Positions 25,973 through 34,119 of a DNA stretch of 53,671 bases are shown in pieces. Every line of letters starts with the position of its first letter. The stretch's first letter is position 1. This stretch comes from JBFMDN01 sp040753915 (GTDB lineage Bacteria; Desulfobacterota; Desulfomonilia; Desulfomonilales; Desulfomonilaceae), in NCBI GenBank assembly GCA_040753915.1, contig JBFMDN010000037.1, positions 1 to 53,671 on the forward strand. Direction: 5' to 3'. The notes under the pieces were generated by a model. The model had not been told where the DNA came from and ran no database searches. It worked only from the letters and a program-made list of their open reading frames with translations. A program made the position numbers and the translations under genes.

Positions 25973-26797
25973 ATGCTGACTTCGGAGGAACGACGACTTG
26001 TCTATGATTGCGGTTACGTGCCCGAACATCTTCCAGATTACGTGCAGTCCGTATCAGATGCAGAGCCGTTTATCCAGGAGGGGTACCTCTGTTTTTTCGG
26101 TGGTGGCCACCTGATTTTCGTGGGATATCCGCTGGACGAGGCTGCTCCAAATCCGCGAAATGGCTACGAGTCTGTGCTCAATCGTTTTCGGCCCCGCACC
26201 GTGGCAGTCATTTCCGCAAACACATGGCTGCCCAAAGAGCGACTTCAGAACCTGGCGGAGGACCAATATTTTAGGCTTGACCTGCCTCTGGATAGAGTGG
26301 ACCCGAGGGTAGGGTACATGATCCGACGAGCGGAACGGGAGGTGCTCGTCAGTGACGGTTCTTTCGGAACAGAGCACGAGAGGGTCGTGCAGTATTTCTT
26401 GGAAAGGAAAGAATGCTCGTCCCAGCATAAAGAAATATTCAGTCGGATTCCCCGGTACCTGTCGCGATCGCCCACGGCCAGGCTCTTGGAAGCAAGAAGG
26501 GAAGGTCTGCTGACAGCGTTCAGCATCCTGGACCTCGGATCGCGCAATTACTCTTTTTACCTGTTCAACTTTCGTTCTTCAGAGATAGCGGTTCCCGGAG
26601 TAAGCGACCTTCTCCTGCGGGAGATGGCTCGCGTGTCGTGGGCCGAGGGAAAGAAATCGCTCAACCTCGGACTAGGAATAAGCCCAGGGGTGCGGAGGTT
26701 TAAGGAAAAATGGGGAGCGGTCCCTTTTCTTGCCTACACCTCTGCATTAGTGCGCACACGGCCTTTTGGCCTGCTGAGTCTCCTCGCTGGTCGCTGA
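25973..26797 (+). CDS. GNAT-like hypothetical protein, paralogue B (274 aa)
   Basis: From ATG 25973 (MLTSEERRLVYDCGYVPEHL), preceded by GGAGGAGGCTAG. It aligns along its length with the divergent gene at 24933 and keeps the same blocks (AFSILDLGSRNYSFYLF; VPGVSDLLLREMARVSW; SLNLGLGISPGVRRFKEKWG). The two ATGs are 188 bases apart and face away from each other, so they may share a control region; no clear promoter boxes or operator were seen. The pair probably arose by inverted duplication and has diverged well below half identity by eye. Function unknown. Confidence 0.65.
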   Translation: MLTSEERRLVYDCGYVPEHLPDYVQSVSDAEPFIQEGYLCFFGGGHLIFVGYPLDEAAPNPRNGYESVLNRFRPRTVAVISANTWLPKERLQNLAEDQYFRLDLPLDRVDPRVGYMIRRAEREVLVSDGSFGTEHERVVQYFLERKECSSQHKEIFSRIPRYLSRSPTARLLEARREGLLTAFSILDLGSRNYSFYLFNFRSSEIAVPGVSDLLLREMARVSWAEGKKSLNLGLGISPGVRRFKEKWGAVPFLAYTSALVRTRPFGLLSLLAGR

Positions 26798-26805
26798 ATA
26801 GCGCT

Positions 26806-26932
26806 CGGGGTCAGGCTTGTTTCTTGACGAATCTATGATGACGATGGTCTGTCAAAGGTCCAGTGGCCTGGTCTAGACCGAGCAGGCGAGTTTGAGAGGT
26901 GAGAAGAAGATCAAGAATCAAGACCTGACCCC
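26806..26932. mobile_element. Small inverted-repeat (MITE-like) element
   Basis: GGGGTCAGG-CTTGTTTCTTGA near 26806-26826 is repeated in inverted orientation as TCAAGAATCAAGACCTGACCCC at 26911-26932, flanking about 85 bases with no gene. GGGGTCAGGTCTTG-type ends are common on small nonautonomous elements linked to REP-associated tyrosine transposases; that link is from general knowledge. No target duplication was checked. The right end lies inside the 3' end of the ArsC-like gene. Confidence 0.6.
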
Positions 26933-27357
26933 TTCTCGGCGAGCCATGCCCGTATCTTGGCGAGGATCTGATCCCGCACCTCACGGAATTTGGCAATCCG
27001 TTCTTCCTCAGTGCCCTGGAAAGCTTCAGGATCTTCAAATCGCCAGAGCTCCACGTTGTTCATGAACGAGGGATACACGCTAGGGCACCTCTGGTGAGCA
27101 GCCTCGCAAACAGTGAAAATGTGGGCAAAAACATGGCGCCCCAGAAATTCTTTGACTCCCTTTGACCTTTGATTGCTGATATCCACGCCTACTTCTTTCA
27201 TCACCCGTATGGCCAGAGGATGCACCTCAGAAGGGTCCATACCCGCGCTGAAGACCTCAAAACGATCACCTGCCAAGGCTCGGAGGAACCCCTCAGCCAT
27301 CTGGCTTCGGCAGGAATTTCGCGTGCAGAGAAACAGTACCTTTTTCTTTTTCTCCAT
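26911..27357 (-). CDS. Arsenate reductase / low-molecular-weight phosphatase family (148 aa)
   Basis: The start chosen is ATG 27357 (MEKKKKVLFLCTRNSC), with GGAAGAG upstream; ATG 27375 has no such site. The P-loop C-x5-R reads CTRNSCRS near residue 11, followed by QMAEGFLRAL and SAGMDPSEVHPLAI. Later come HIFTVCEAAHQRCP and the general-acid region WRFEDPEAFQG. This is the thioredoxin-coupled ArsC/LMW-PTP fold. The last six codons and the stop come from the inverted-repeat element at 26806-26932, so the C-terminus (GSGLDS) has been replaced or extended. No arsR or arsB is adjacent, so arsenate as the substrate is a family guess. Confidence 0.85.
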   Translation of the reverse strand: MEKKKKVLFLCTRNSCRSQMAEGFLRALAGDRFEVFSAGMDPSEVHPLAIRVMKEVGVDISNQRSKGVKEFLGRHVFAHIFTVCEAAHQRCPSVYPSFMNNVELWRFEDPEAFQGTEEERIAKFREVRDQILAKIRAWLAEKGSGLDS

Positions 27358-27605
27358 GGCTCGTAACTCTTCCATCAAATGTGGAGCAGTTGCCAAAAGA
27401 AATGTCCGGCGATCTCGACAGCCGGCGGAGGATTTCCCGTCAACTCGATAGGATCTCGGACTGAATCTTTTCGGAGATTCAGCACATTCGGCTCCCGTAG
27501 TAGAGCATCAAGGAATGTGGTGACAGTGAGAATTGTGTGAGGAATCCGTAAGGGCCCCCGTAGCAAGTATGTCTGCGTGAAAGGCCGATCCCCCTCAGGG
27601 CAGAA

Positions 27606-28004
27606 TCAAGCGGACAAGAGCTTAAGACCCGCAATACCGGCCACAATGAGCCCTACACAAACGAATCGGGCCACATCAGCCGGCTCGCCAAGATATACGA
27701 TGCCGAGAACGAAGGTGCCGACGGCTCCAATACCCGTCCACACAGCGTACGCTGTGCCCATAGGAATGACGCGCTGGGCCAGGAGCAAGAGTGCGCCGCT
27801 CACCACCATGGATACAATGGCAAGGGCAAGGGGCCAGAAGCGCGGTCCCTGACTAGTCCATCCAAGTTTGAGCCCGAGAGGCCATCCCCATTCCATGATA
27901 CCTGCGAAGATGAGATATACCCATGCCATGAAGAACAGCAACCCCCTTTTTTCAAGGTCATGCCCCGCAGTCATCAAGATCTGCGGCCGACTTTTCTCGT
28001 TCAT
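27606..28004 (-). CDS. Small multidrug resistance (SMR/SugE-like) transporter
   Basis: Four membrane segments are visible: MAWVYLIFAGIMEWGW, WPLALAIVSMVVSGALLLL, GTAYAVWTGIGAVGTFVLG and FVCVGLIVAGIAGLKLL. The Glu in segment 1 (G-I-M-E-W-G) is the conserved proton/substrate Glu of the family, and MGTAYAVWTGIGAVGT is the signature of segment 3. SMR proteins are about 105 residues. Start 28004 (MNEKSRPQI) gives 132 and has no Shine-Dalgarno site. An internal ATG at 27929 gives 108 residues, closer to the family, and has GGGGG upstream but 12 bases away. The usual partner form is an antiparallel dimer. Confidence 0.85.
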   Translation of the reverse strand: MNEKSRPQILMTAGHDLEKRGLLFFMAWVYLIFAGIMEWGWPLGLKLGWTSQGPRFWPLALAIVSMVVSGALLLLAQRVIPMGTAYAVWTGIGAVGTFVLGIVYLGEPADVARFVCVGLIVAGIAGLKLLSA

Positions 28005-28120
28005 CGTGTTATACCAGCGTTCGCTCCCCACAATCTACTGCGGAGCTCCTGAGTGGTCGATGGCACAAATACGGTACCGTATCTGCACCGAGGTGCACGT
28101 GGTGAGCGCATGGTTCGCAC

Positions 28121-28171
28121 TGTAGGGGCGGGCCTTGTGCCCGCCCAGGGCACCCACAGGGGGTGCCCCTA
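28121..28171. repeat. Interspersed palindromic repeat
   Basis: GTAGGGGCGGGCCTTGTGCCCGCC followed by GGGCACCC-ACAG-GGGGTGCCCC: two neighbouring hairpins of a type scattered through many bacterial genomes. It lies within the 439-base gene-free gap 28005-28443, which also holds one copy of a second dispersed repeat (28249-28318). Confidence 0.6.
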
Positions 28172-28248
28172 TCGTCGCAATCCCTTCTTGACATGTCCCT
28201 AGGTAAACTCGGCGGCGGAAGTCTGCTATGGCTGATGCGGTGATTTTC

Positions 28249-28318
28249 GCCCTGAAGGAGCGCAAATCCCTGACGGGTCATGGCAGAATACGTGACTGTC
28301 ATTATGAAATTGCCCACT
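28249..28318. repeat. Dispersed ~70-bp repeat, copy 1
   Basis: GGAGCGCAAATCC, then TGGCAGAATACGTGAC and ATTATGAAATTGCCC recur in slightly changed form at 45969-46031 (GAGCGCAAATCCC, TGGCATAATACGTGAC, ATTATGGCGGTTGCC). No coding content is seen. It may be part of a larger degenerate mobile element. Confidence 0.5.
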
Positions 28319-28443
28319 TGAGGAGATCGGAGAGTAGGGACGTCGCGACTCGAGGACACATCCGGCAGGAGAATGAGAACAGCCCCCCGAACGTAGCGGA
28401 GAGCTGTTGAAGTGGAGGGAAGTTTTCAGGTGAGGATGTCAGA

Positions 28444-29322
28444 TCAGATGAATCCCTTTACCAGCTTGTCCCATCCGATATCCCGGAATGAACCGTACAC
28501 ATCGCTGATGGGCTGACCACCTGTAGCAGCCGCAGCTTTCGGATCATCCACGATCATGCCGAGCAAACGTTCGGCCTCTGCTTCGATGAACTTCACGCTG
28601 TCCATCCCAAAATTGAGGCCTTTCAGGTCCGATCGCAGCTCGACCGGATCAATGAGCATCACCCAGCCCGCGCTGTACGGGTCCTGGTTCGCGCATATGG
28701 GGTAATCGGTGAGCCTCTGGTTCACTGCGGTTACCACCCCGGAAAGGGGGGCTTTTACCCCTGCTTCATGTCCTTCTCTCCGGAGGATGAACGATTCTTC
28801 CCCGATCTTGAATCGAGTTCCCAGGGACGGCAAACGCATCTGATCCACGGGCCCTACAAGCCGGTTTCCGAAATCGTCAAGGCCCACACGCACCCGGCCG
28901 CCGTACTCGATGCGAGCCCAGCCGTGCCCGCTGTGGATGTAGTAATCCCTCGGGACGAGGTATCCGTGGGCGTTCAAGTATTGCGGCGGTCCAAAAAGGG
29001 TGTGGTCGATCTGGCTCAGATCTTCCAGCATCTGGTCGTACGGACACGTTCCGCATTCATAGTTTCTCGCACACACCTTGTGTTGTGGAGCACGTCCCGT
29101 GAGGGCATGGCGGCAGCGTTGCTCCTCTGCTGGCAGCGAAAACATCTTTGTCGTCCAATCGCTGCGAGGCTCTTCTCGAGACATTCGCTTGGCCATAGCC
29201 TTGTCGAATGCGCAGGTGTTGCAATCGAAGGCATTGTCGCAATACTTGATCGGGACCACCTTCGCCCGCATCCACACGCATTCCTTCTGCGAAAAGTTGA
29301 ATCCTGTGACCTTGGTAGCCAT
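28444..29322 (-). CDS. GcvH-like protein with two cysteine-rich N-terminal modules (292 aa)
   Basis: From ATG 29322 with GAGGAGG upstream. Two Cys modules open the protein: C-x(12)-CDNAFDCNTCAFDKAM near 15-42, then CRHALTGR, CARNYECGTCPYDQML near 70-100. A GcvH-like domain follows (about 125-230): YIHSGHGWARIEYGG, VRVGLDDFGNRLVGP, VKAPLSGVVTAVNQ and NQDPYSAGWVMLIDP. The lipoyl Lys of true GcvH (in ESVKAASD) aligns with a Gly in RREGHEAGV, so lipoylation at the normal site is unlikely. Similar Cys-rich proteins occur in other anaerobic deltaproteobacteria, role unknown. The C-terminus is helical. A free-standing copy of the Cys module lies just upstream (29542). Confidence 0.75.
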   Translation of the reverse strand: MATKVTGFNFSQKECVWMRAKVVPIKYCDNAFDCNTCAFDKAMAKRMSREEPRSDWTTKMFSLPAEEQRCRHALTGRAPQHKVCARNYECGTCPYDQMLEDLSQIDHTLFGPPQYLNAHGYLVPRDYYIHSGHGWARIEYGGRVRVGLDDFGNRLVGPVDQMRLPSLGTRFKIGEESFILRREGHEAGVKAPLSGVVTAVNQRLTDYPICANQDPYSAGWVMLIDPVELRSDLKGLNFGMDSVKFIEAEAERLLGMIVDDPKAAAATGGQPISDVYGSFRDIGWDKLVKGFI

Positions 29323-29541
29323 GGGTTGCCTCCTCAGGGGTATGATTATGAAAGTCTTTCTGTAAGCGAAGAGGAGCCGTCTGAGTGTCTGAACCGGCCC
29401 CTCCCCCGTAAGCTCCAGACAGTCGAAACAGGGGTTGGTGAGAGGGCCAGTCCGCTCTTCGCTCCGATCAGCCTCACAAGAGTGGGCGAGAGGCGCCAGC
29501 CTGTCCGTAGGCTCAGAGGCGTGCCTCTCGCGTTCAGTCTG

Positions 29542-29748
29542 TTATGCAGCCAGAGCCGGGCGTGGTCTTGAAAGGGTAGTGGCACGGGTCTCTGCAATAT
29601 CATCGAGCATCTGATCGTATGGGCAGGTTCCACATTCGTAGTTGTTAGCGCACATCTTGGCATGAGGAGCCCGTCCGGTAAGAGCATGGATGCACAGTTG
29701 CCGATGATTCTCCTGATTGCGTTCCCTGGTGGTTGCTTGGGTTGCCAT
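29542..29748 (-). CDS. Free-standing cysteine-module protein (68 aa)
   Basis: From ATG 29748 with AAGGAGGC upstream. It is almost only one module, CIHALTGRAPHAKMCANNY then ECGTCPYDQML, nearly identical to the second module of the 292-aa protein downstream (ALTGRAP, NYECGTCPYDQML shared). The four Cys spacing suggests a metal or redox site. It is on the same strand, 219 bases ahead of the larger gene. It could be a partial duplication that stayed functional or a regulator/partner of it. Confidence 0.65.
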   Translation of the reverse strand: MATQATTRERNQENHRQLCIHALTGRAPHAKMCANNYECGTCPYDQMLDDIAETRATTLSRPRPALAA

Positions 29749-30309
29749 GACGAGCCTCCTTCATTGTTCTCGAAGCATGCCGCTTCGTGTGTTGCGTGTC
29801 TTGTCTCTTGCCCTTGGTATAAGCATAAGGCGTGCCAGGTAGCAGAAAAATATGTATGCTTTTGGAAAGACGAAATAAGTTGGCTGATCCCCTCAAGAAT
29901 GGGCGCGTATCAACATGTAGAAGAATCCGGCACGTGTGGATAGGTTATACAGGGTCTTCGTAAGTAACCAAGTGATATGACTGGTTAAAATGAGTGCTGT
30001 CGGATTTTTCCTCATGGTGTAGAAAAATGCGACGCGGATCTGAGGAAATTTCCGCAAGCACGCGGATTCGAGACGATCGCGCCTTCGGTACGCGGTTGCC
30101 GACGTGTCCTGGTCTCAAGGTTGGCTCGAAACAAGATTACCGGCGAGACGCCGGCGCTACGGGAGATCCGCACCGAGGATCCAGTAGAACGTGCGTCTCG
30201 CCCGTTGGATGGGGTCGAACGTGCGTCTCGCCTATTGAATAAGCCATGGTGCTGTGTATTGCGTTTCGCAGCAGCCTTTGGGCCTGGCTTTCAACGCGTC
30301 GTCGGGGTG
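29749..30309. other. 561-base gap with short repeats
   Basis: No convincing gene is seen. CCGGCG-AGA-CGCCGG (30140-30154), followed by GCGCTACGGGAGATC, is an interspersed palindrome. The 16-base string GAACGTGCGTCTCGCC occurs twice, at 30187 and 30217. The long plus-strand open frame crossing this gap at 30121-30870 is antisense to archaemetzincin and rejected. Confidence 0.5.
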
Positions 30310-30903
30310 TCAGCGGCCGCGAAGAAGAGCGGAGAGCGCTTCAAAGAGAAACAGCTCGCAGTACGGGCAGAGGTAGTTGAGCTTGCTGTCAAGATCGGGA
30401 ATGGTGTTGGAGGGACGCATGACGCATCTGCCCTGGTGGCAATGCGGGAGGTTAAAGGTGTGGCCGATTTCGTGGATCGCCACTTTTACGACTCTGTCAA
30501 GGAACTGTTCCCGGGAAACGAACTTATTTGCTTCGCCCAGGTGGAGGCGTGCATAAGACATGACAGCGGACTTTCCTCCCATGTACGCTTCTCCGAACAC
30601 GTATGTGAGGATCGGATTGCACAAGTCCGCTCGCGTGACACCAAGAATTTTTACGGGGTTTGCAGGGTACTCCTGATCCATGAACTTGATGATCCCCATC
30701 GCGTTGTACTGATTGCGCTCCTCCATGAATGTGTGCTGGGGGATGGGGATGGGGTCGAGAAGGTCCACGGGCAGTCGCAGAAGCCCTTGAAGGCTATCGC
30801 CAACGACCGTCAGTACGTCCTCTTCCGCTCTGCCCATCGGCAAGACGGCAATGATCCCTTTTTTCGGTGAGTCTTTGATGGGCACTCTCGTCTGCGTTCG
30901 CAC
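30310..30903 (-). CDS. amzA: Archaemetzincin-family zinc metalloprotease
   Basis: About 197 residues; the GTG at 30903 is a poor start without a Shine-Dalgarno site and the true start may lie some codons inside (before KKGIIAVLPMG). The zinc site is HEIGHTFNLPHC, followed by HQGRCVM and, at the family spacing, CPYC: the archaemetzincin signature of HExxHxxGxxHC, then C-x-M and CxxC for a second zinc. Here the Gly after the second His pair is Asn. FGEAYMGGKSAVMSYARL matches the family upstream region. It is probably an aminopeptidase-like cytosolic enzyme; natural substrates are unknown. It lies 3' of the sigma54 regulator, same strand, 30 bases away. Confidence 0.9.
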   Translation of the reverse strand: MRTQTRVPIKDSPKKGIIAVLPMGRAEEDVLTVVGDSLQGLLRLPVDLLDPIPIPQHTFMEERNQYNAMGIIKFMDQEYPANPVKILGVTRADLCNPILTYVFGEAYMGGKSAVMSYARLHLGEANKFVSREQFLDRVVKVAIHEIGHTFNLPHCHQGRCVMRPSNTIPDLDSKLNYLCPYCELFLFEALSALLRGR

Positions 30904-30933
30904 GGATTATTCTGGCCGGCTGGCCAGAAGGGG

Positions 30934-32304
30934 CTAGAGGGGCGTATCACCTGCGCGCTTTAACCCGTATTTGCGGATCTTATTATGAAGTGTGCTGCGA
31001 TCTACTTCCAGTATTTTTGCTGCACGAGAAATGTTCCACTCTTCCTCCTCGAGTATCCTCCTGATGTGATTCATTTCAACATGCCTGAGGGACCGGGAAT
31101 CCGAATCAATGGACGGTCCGTGCGCCTGGGGGTTGAGGTATGCGAAGGCATCCGGTCCGATCACGGTCTTCTTGGCGGTAACAACCGCGCGTTCGACGAC
31201 ATTCTGCAGTTCTCTGATATTCCCGGGCCAGTCGTGCTCGACGAGGATCCGCATTGCTTCTTCTTGTATCGAATCTACCGGCCGATTTGTTTCCACAGCG
31301 ATCTTCTTGAGAAAATACGAGGCGAGGATGGGAATGTCCTCTTTGCGCTCTCTCAGGGCCGGGACTCTCAGGGTTATGACATTGATACGGTAGAAGAAAT
31401 CCTGTCTGAACGTGCCTGCGGCAATCTCCTGGGTGAGGTCTCTATGCGTGGCGCTGATGAGACGAAAATCGGCCTGAATTGGATCTACTCCTCCCACTCG
31501 GTAGAACGCCTTGTCCTGGAGCACTCGCAAGAGGTCTACCTGCATCTTGGGGGTGATTTCGCCCACCTCGTCGAGAAAGAGCGTGCCCCCTTTCGCGACC
31601 TCGATCAGTCCCTTTTTCGGCCTATCCGCGCCAGTGAAGGAGCCCCTTTCATGGCCGAACACTTCGCTCTCCATGAGCGATTCGGGGATCGCACCGCAGT
31701 TAATGGGAACAAACGGCCCTCCCATACGTTTGCTGTGTGCGTGGATTGCACGTGCTATGAGCTCCTTGCCCGTCCCGGTCTCCCCGAGAATGAGCACGGA
31801 CGACTCGCTGGGGGCTATCTCCATGATCGTGTCAAAGAGCTCCAGCATTGGGCGGGACCGGCCAACAATCTCGTCGGTGCCTCCCCAGCACTTCGTGATT
31901 TCGGACCGCAGGTAATGGGTCTCTTCAAGCAACCTCTTATGTTCGAGAAGTTTGGTAACCAGCAGCCCCAAGCCCTCCGGATCGAACGGTTTCACCAGGA
32001 AGTCGTCCGCGCCCAATTTCATGGCCTGAACAGCATGCTCGACGGTACCGTATGCCGTTATAATAACGACCACTGTAGTCGGAAAACTCTTTTTCACCTT
32101 CTCCAGGAGGGCCATCCCCCCCATGCCCGGCATCTTGATGTCCACGAAAAGGATGTCGTAAAGATTCTGCTGCATGAAATCCAGCGCCTGTTCGCCGGAT
32201 TCTGCTCTGTCAACTACAGCGTTTTCCTTCTCGAGCCACGCTGCGAGCGATTCTCGCACGATGAGCTCGTCGTCCACGACCATGAAGCGATTCTTGGCAT
32301 TCAT
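30934..32304 (-). CDS. Sigma54-dependent response regulator (NtrC family)
   Basis: 456 residues from ATG 32304 (MNAKNRFMVVDDE); an upstream TTG is less likely. The receiver domain has the acidic pair VVDDE near 8-12, phospho-acceptor FVDIKMPGMGG near 55 and the Lys in VKPFDPEG. The AAA+ domain has Walker A GETGTGKE near 165, the sigma54-contact loop as GSFTGA rather than GAFTGA, Walker B GGTLFLDEVGE and the arginine-finger region. A Fis-type helix-turn-helix ends it (NISRAAKILEVDRSTLHNKI). It is 33 bases downstream of its probable partner kinase. Target genes are not evident; no clear -24/-12 promoter was recognised in the window. Confidence 0.95.
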   Translation of the reverse strand: MNAKNRFMVVDDELIVRESLAAWLEKENAVVDRAESGEQALDFMQQNLYDILFVDIKMPGMGGMALLEKVKKSFPTTVVVIITAYGTVEHAVQAMKLGADDFLVKPFDPEGLGLLVTKLLEHKRLLEETHYLRSEITKCWGGTDEIVGRSRPMLELFDTIMEIAPSESSVLILGETGTGKELIARAIHAHSKRMGGPFVPINCGAIPESLMESEVFGHERGSFTGADRPKKGLIEVAKGGTLFLDEVGEITPKMQVDLLRVLQDKAFYRVGGVDPIQADFRLISATHRDLTQEIAAGTFRQDFFYRINVITLRVPALRERKEDIPILASYFLKKIAVETNRPVDSIQEEAMRILVEHDWPGNIRELQNVVERAVVTAKKTVIGPDAFAYLNPQAHGPSIDSDSRSLRHVEMNHIRRILEEEEWNISRAAKILEVDRSTLHNKIRKYGLKRAGDTPL

Positions 32305-32337
32305 GACCTGACATGTCCTTCCTGTATGTGCCAAACG

Positions 32338-33903
32338 TCAGCAGCCGTTTTCTTCTCGGGTCTTTTTGACAGCCGGGAGCGTCATAATGAATGTTGCACC
32401 TTTGCCGTCTTCGCTTTCCAGTTGAATCGTTCCGGAATGTTGGGTGACAATGCCGTACACTACGCTCAATCCCAATCCCACACCCTTGCCCACCTGCTTG
32501 GTGGTGACGAAAGGCTCGAAAATACTTCCCTGAATTTCCTTGGGCACGCCAGGTCCGGTGTCGCTGACAGAGATTCGTATGTTTTCTGCGTCGGGGTCGT
32601 ACTCCACTACTAGGCTTATGATACCCCCTCCCGGCATGGCATCTACCGCGTTGAGAATGAGGTTGAGAATCGCCTGCTTTATTTGGTTGCGGTCACCGTA
32701 TGCCAGAGGCACGTCTGGGGCAACCTCCCAGCACAGGCTTATATTTTGGAGAGTGATTCGGTTCCTCACCAGCAAGAAGATCTCGTCCAACAAGAGCTTC
32801 AAGTCGAACCAGGATTTCCGCAGTTCCCCCTGCCGAGCAAAAGAGAGCAGGTTCCTCAGGATATGACCGCATCGGGCAGCCTCGTCAGAAATGAGATCCA
32901 GGTAGACTCGAAACTTGGGCAACTGATCCTGGGCCAGGGTTTCGCCCTCCAGGCCGCTCCTCATGAGCTTCGAAAATGTGAGGATCCCCTGGATGGGATT
33001 GTTGATTTCATGAACGGCAGCGGCCGCAAGCTTACCGAGAGCCATCATCTTGTCTTGCTGCAGGAAATAGGAGAAATTCTGTTTGATGTTCCGCGCTTGC
33101 TTGTCGAGCACTGACCCCATGCCACCCGTAACGTCCTTCCAGACAATGAGGACACTCCTCTTTCCCAGCTCGTTCTCCTTCAACGGATACGCGCTTCTGG
33201 TGAAATAACGATATGAGCCGTCAGCTCTCTTTTCTTCTCGAACATTGTGGGTGGACTTGCCGGTCCTCAGCACCTCCAGCACGACGCACGATTCACCCTT
33301 GACATGGCACGGGTCGATGGACCGGTGGATAACCCAGTGGCAGCTTCGTCCCAGGCAACCCTCCCGAGACATCTTTGTTCTGCGAAGAATAGCATTGTTG
33401 ATGTCGAGCACCTTGAAGTCTTCGTCAACCACCATGATGCTCACCTCAGACCCCTGCATCAGGACCTCTTTGATAAGCTCAACACTCTCGAGCTTTTCCT
33501 GGCATGTTCCCAGCCTCCCGGAAAGGTTCTCGAGCTTCTTGAGGACTCCGACAGAGAAGGAATCAATGATATGGGTCTGGGGCGAAATGAGTCCGATTAA
33601 CTTCTTGCGGAGCTCGTGATCGTCTGAGGTCATAAGGACCAGATCCAGCTCTCTATTGGCAATGACCTCCGCATAATCCCGGTACATGGGGACATCGCAG
33701 GCACAAAGCTCCTTCGGGTCTCCTTCCCCTGTGTACGCGATGCCGATCAGGTCCAGATCAAAGCCGAGAAGGGCGAGCGAATCCAGGATGGGTCTGCTTT
33801 CGAGGATGGCTTCGTCTCCACCTATAATGAGAACCTTGGTGGGCTCCGAACGCTGAGACACTTCCGGCTCTTTGACGCTTGCCGAGGCCTGGGCACCGGT
33901 CAT
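32338..33903 (-). CDS. PAS-domain sensor histidine kinase with N-terminal nucleotide-fold domain
   Basis: 521 residues from ATG 33903 with GGGAGG upstream (longer frames are false). Residues 25-140 look like a Rossmann-type CoA/NAD-binding sensor domain (TKVLIIGGDEAILES; ELDLVLMTSDDHELR). A PAS domain follows (VSIMVVDEDFKVLDIN) with several Cys (CLGRSCHW, DPCHVKGESCVV) that could bind a metal or be redox-sensitive. The HisKA motif is AAAAVHEINNPIQGIL and the ATPase domain has NLILNAVDAMPGG, DTGPGVP and GVGLGLSVV. No membrane segment is visible, so the kinase is cytosolic and likely senses an internal redox or metabolite signal. It forms an operon with the sigma54 regulator. Confidence 0.93.
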   Translation of the reverse strand: MTGAQASASVKEPEVSQRSEPTKVLIIGGDEAILESRPILDSLALLGFDLDLIGIAYTGEGDPKELCACDVPMYRDYAEVIANRELDLVLMTSDDHELRKKLIGLISPQTHIIDSFSVGVLKKLENLSGRLGTCQEKLESVELIKEVLMQGSEVSIMVVDEDFKVLDINNAILRRTKMSREGCLGRSCHWVIHRSIDPCHVKGESCVVLEVLRTGKSTHNVREEKRADGSYRYFTRSAYPLKENELGKRSVLIVWKDVTGGMGSVLDKQARNIKQNFSYFLQQDKMMALGKLAAAAVHEINNPIQGILTFSKLMRSGLEGETLAQDQLPKFRVYLDLISDEAARCGHILRNLLSFARQGELRKSWFDLKLLLDEIFLLVRNRITLQNISLCWEVAPDVPLAYGDRNQIKQAILNLILNAVDAMPGGGIISLVVEYDPDAENIRISVSDTGPGVPKEIQGSIFEPFVTTKQVGKGVGLGLSVVYGIVTQHSGTIQLESEDGKGATFIMTLPAVKKTREENGC

Positions 33904-34119
33904 GTTGACCTCCCGCTCCCTCCGTGAATTCCTGTTTAATTCTAGCAGAACACGAGCCTTAAGCAAGCGAACGCGCTCTGTTTTGATCCGGTTGTGGTAT
34001 GATAGCCGAGTTTTTGTGTGCCCATGAGAGGCGCATCGCCCTCCAGTACACCGTGAGGACATTCTTAGCGCGACCGACAAGAACAAGATTGCGGAAACGC
34101 TTGGCTTAGGTGTGATCTC

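Noticed and set aside
30121..30870. 249-residue plus-strand open frame
   Set aside because: It runs through repeats and antisense to archaemetzincin, whose zinc signature is on the minus strand.
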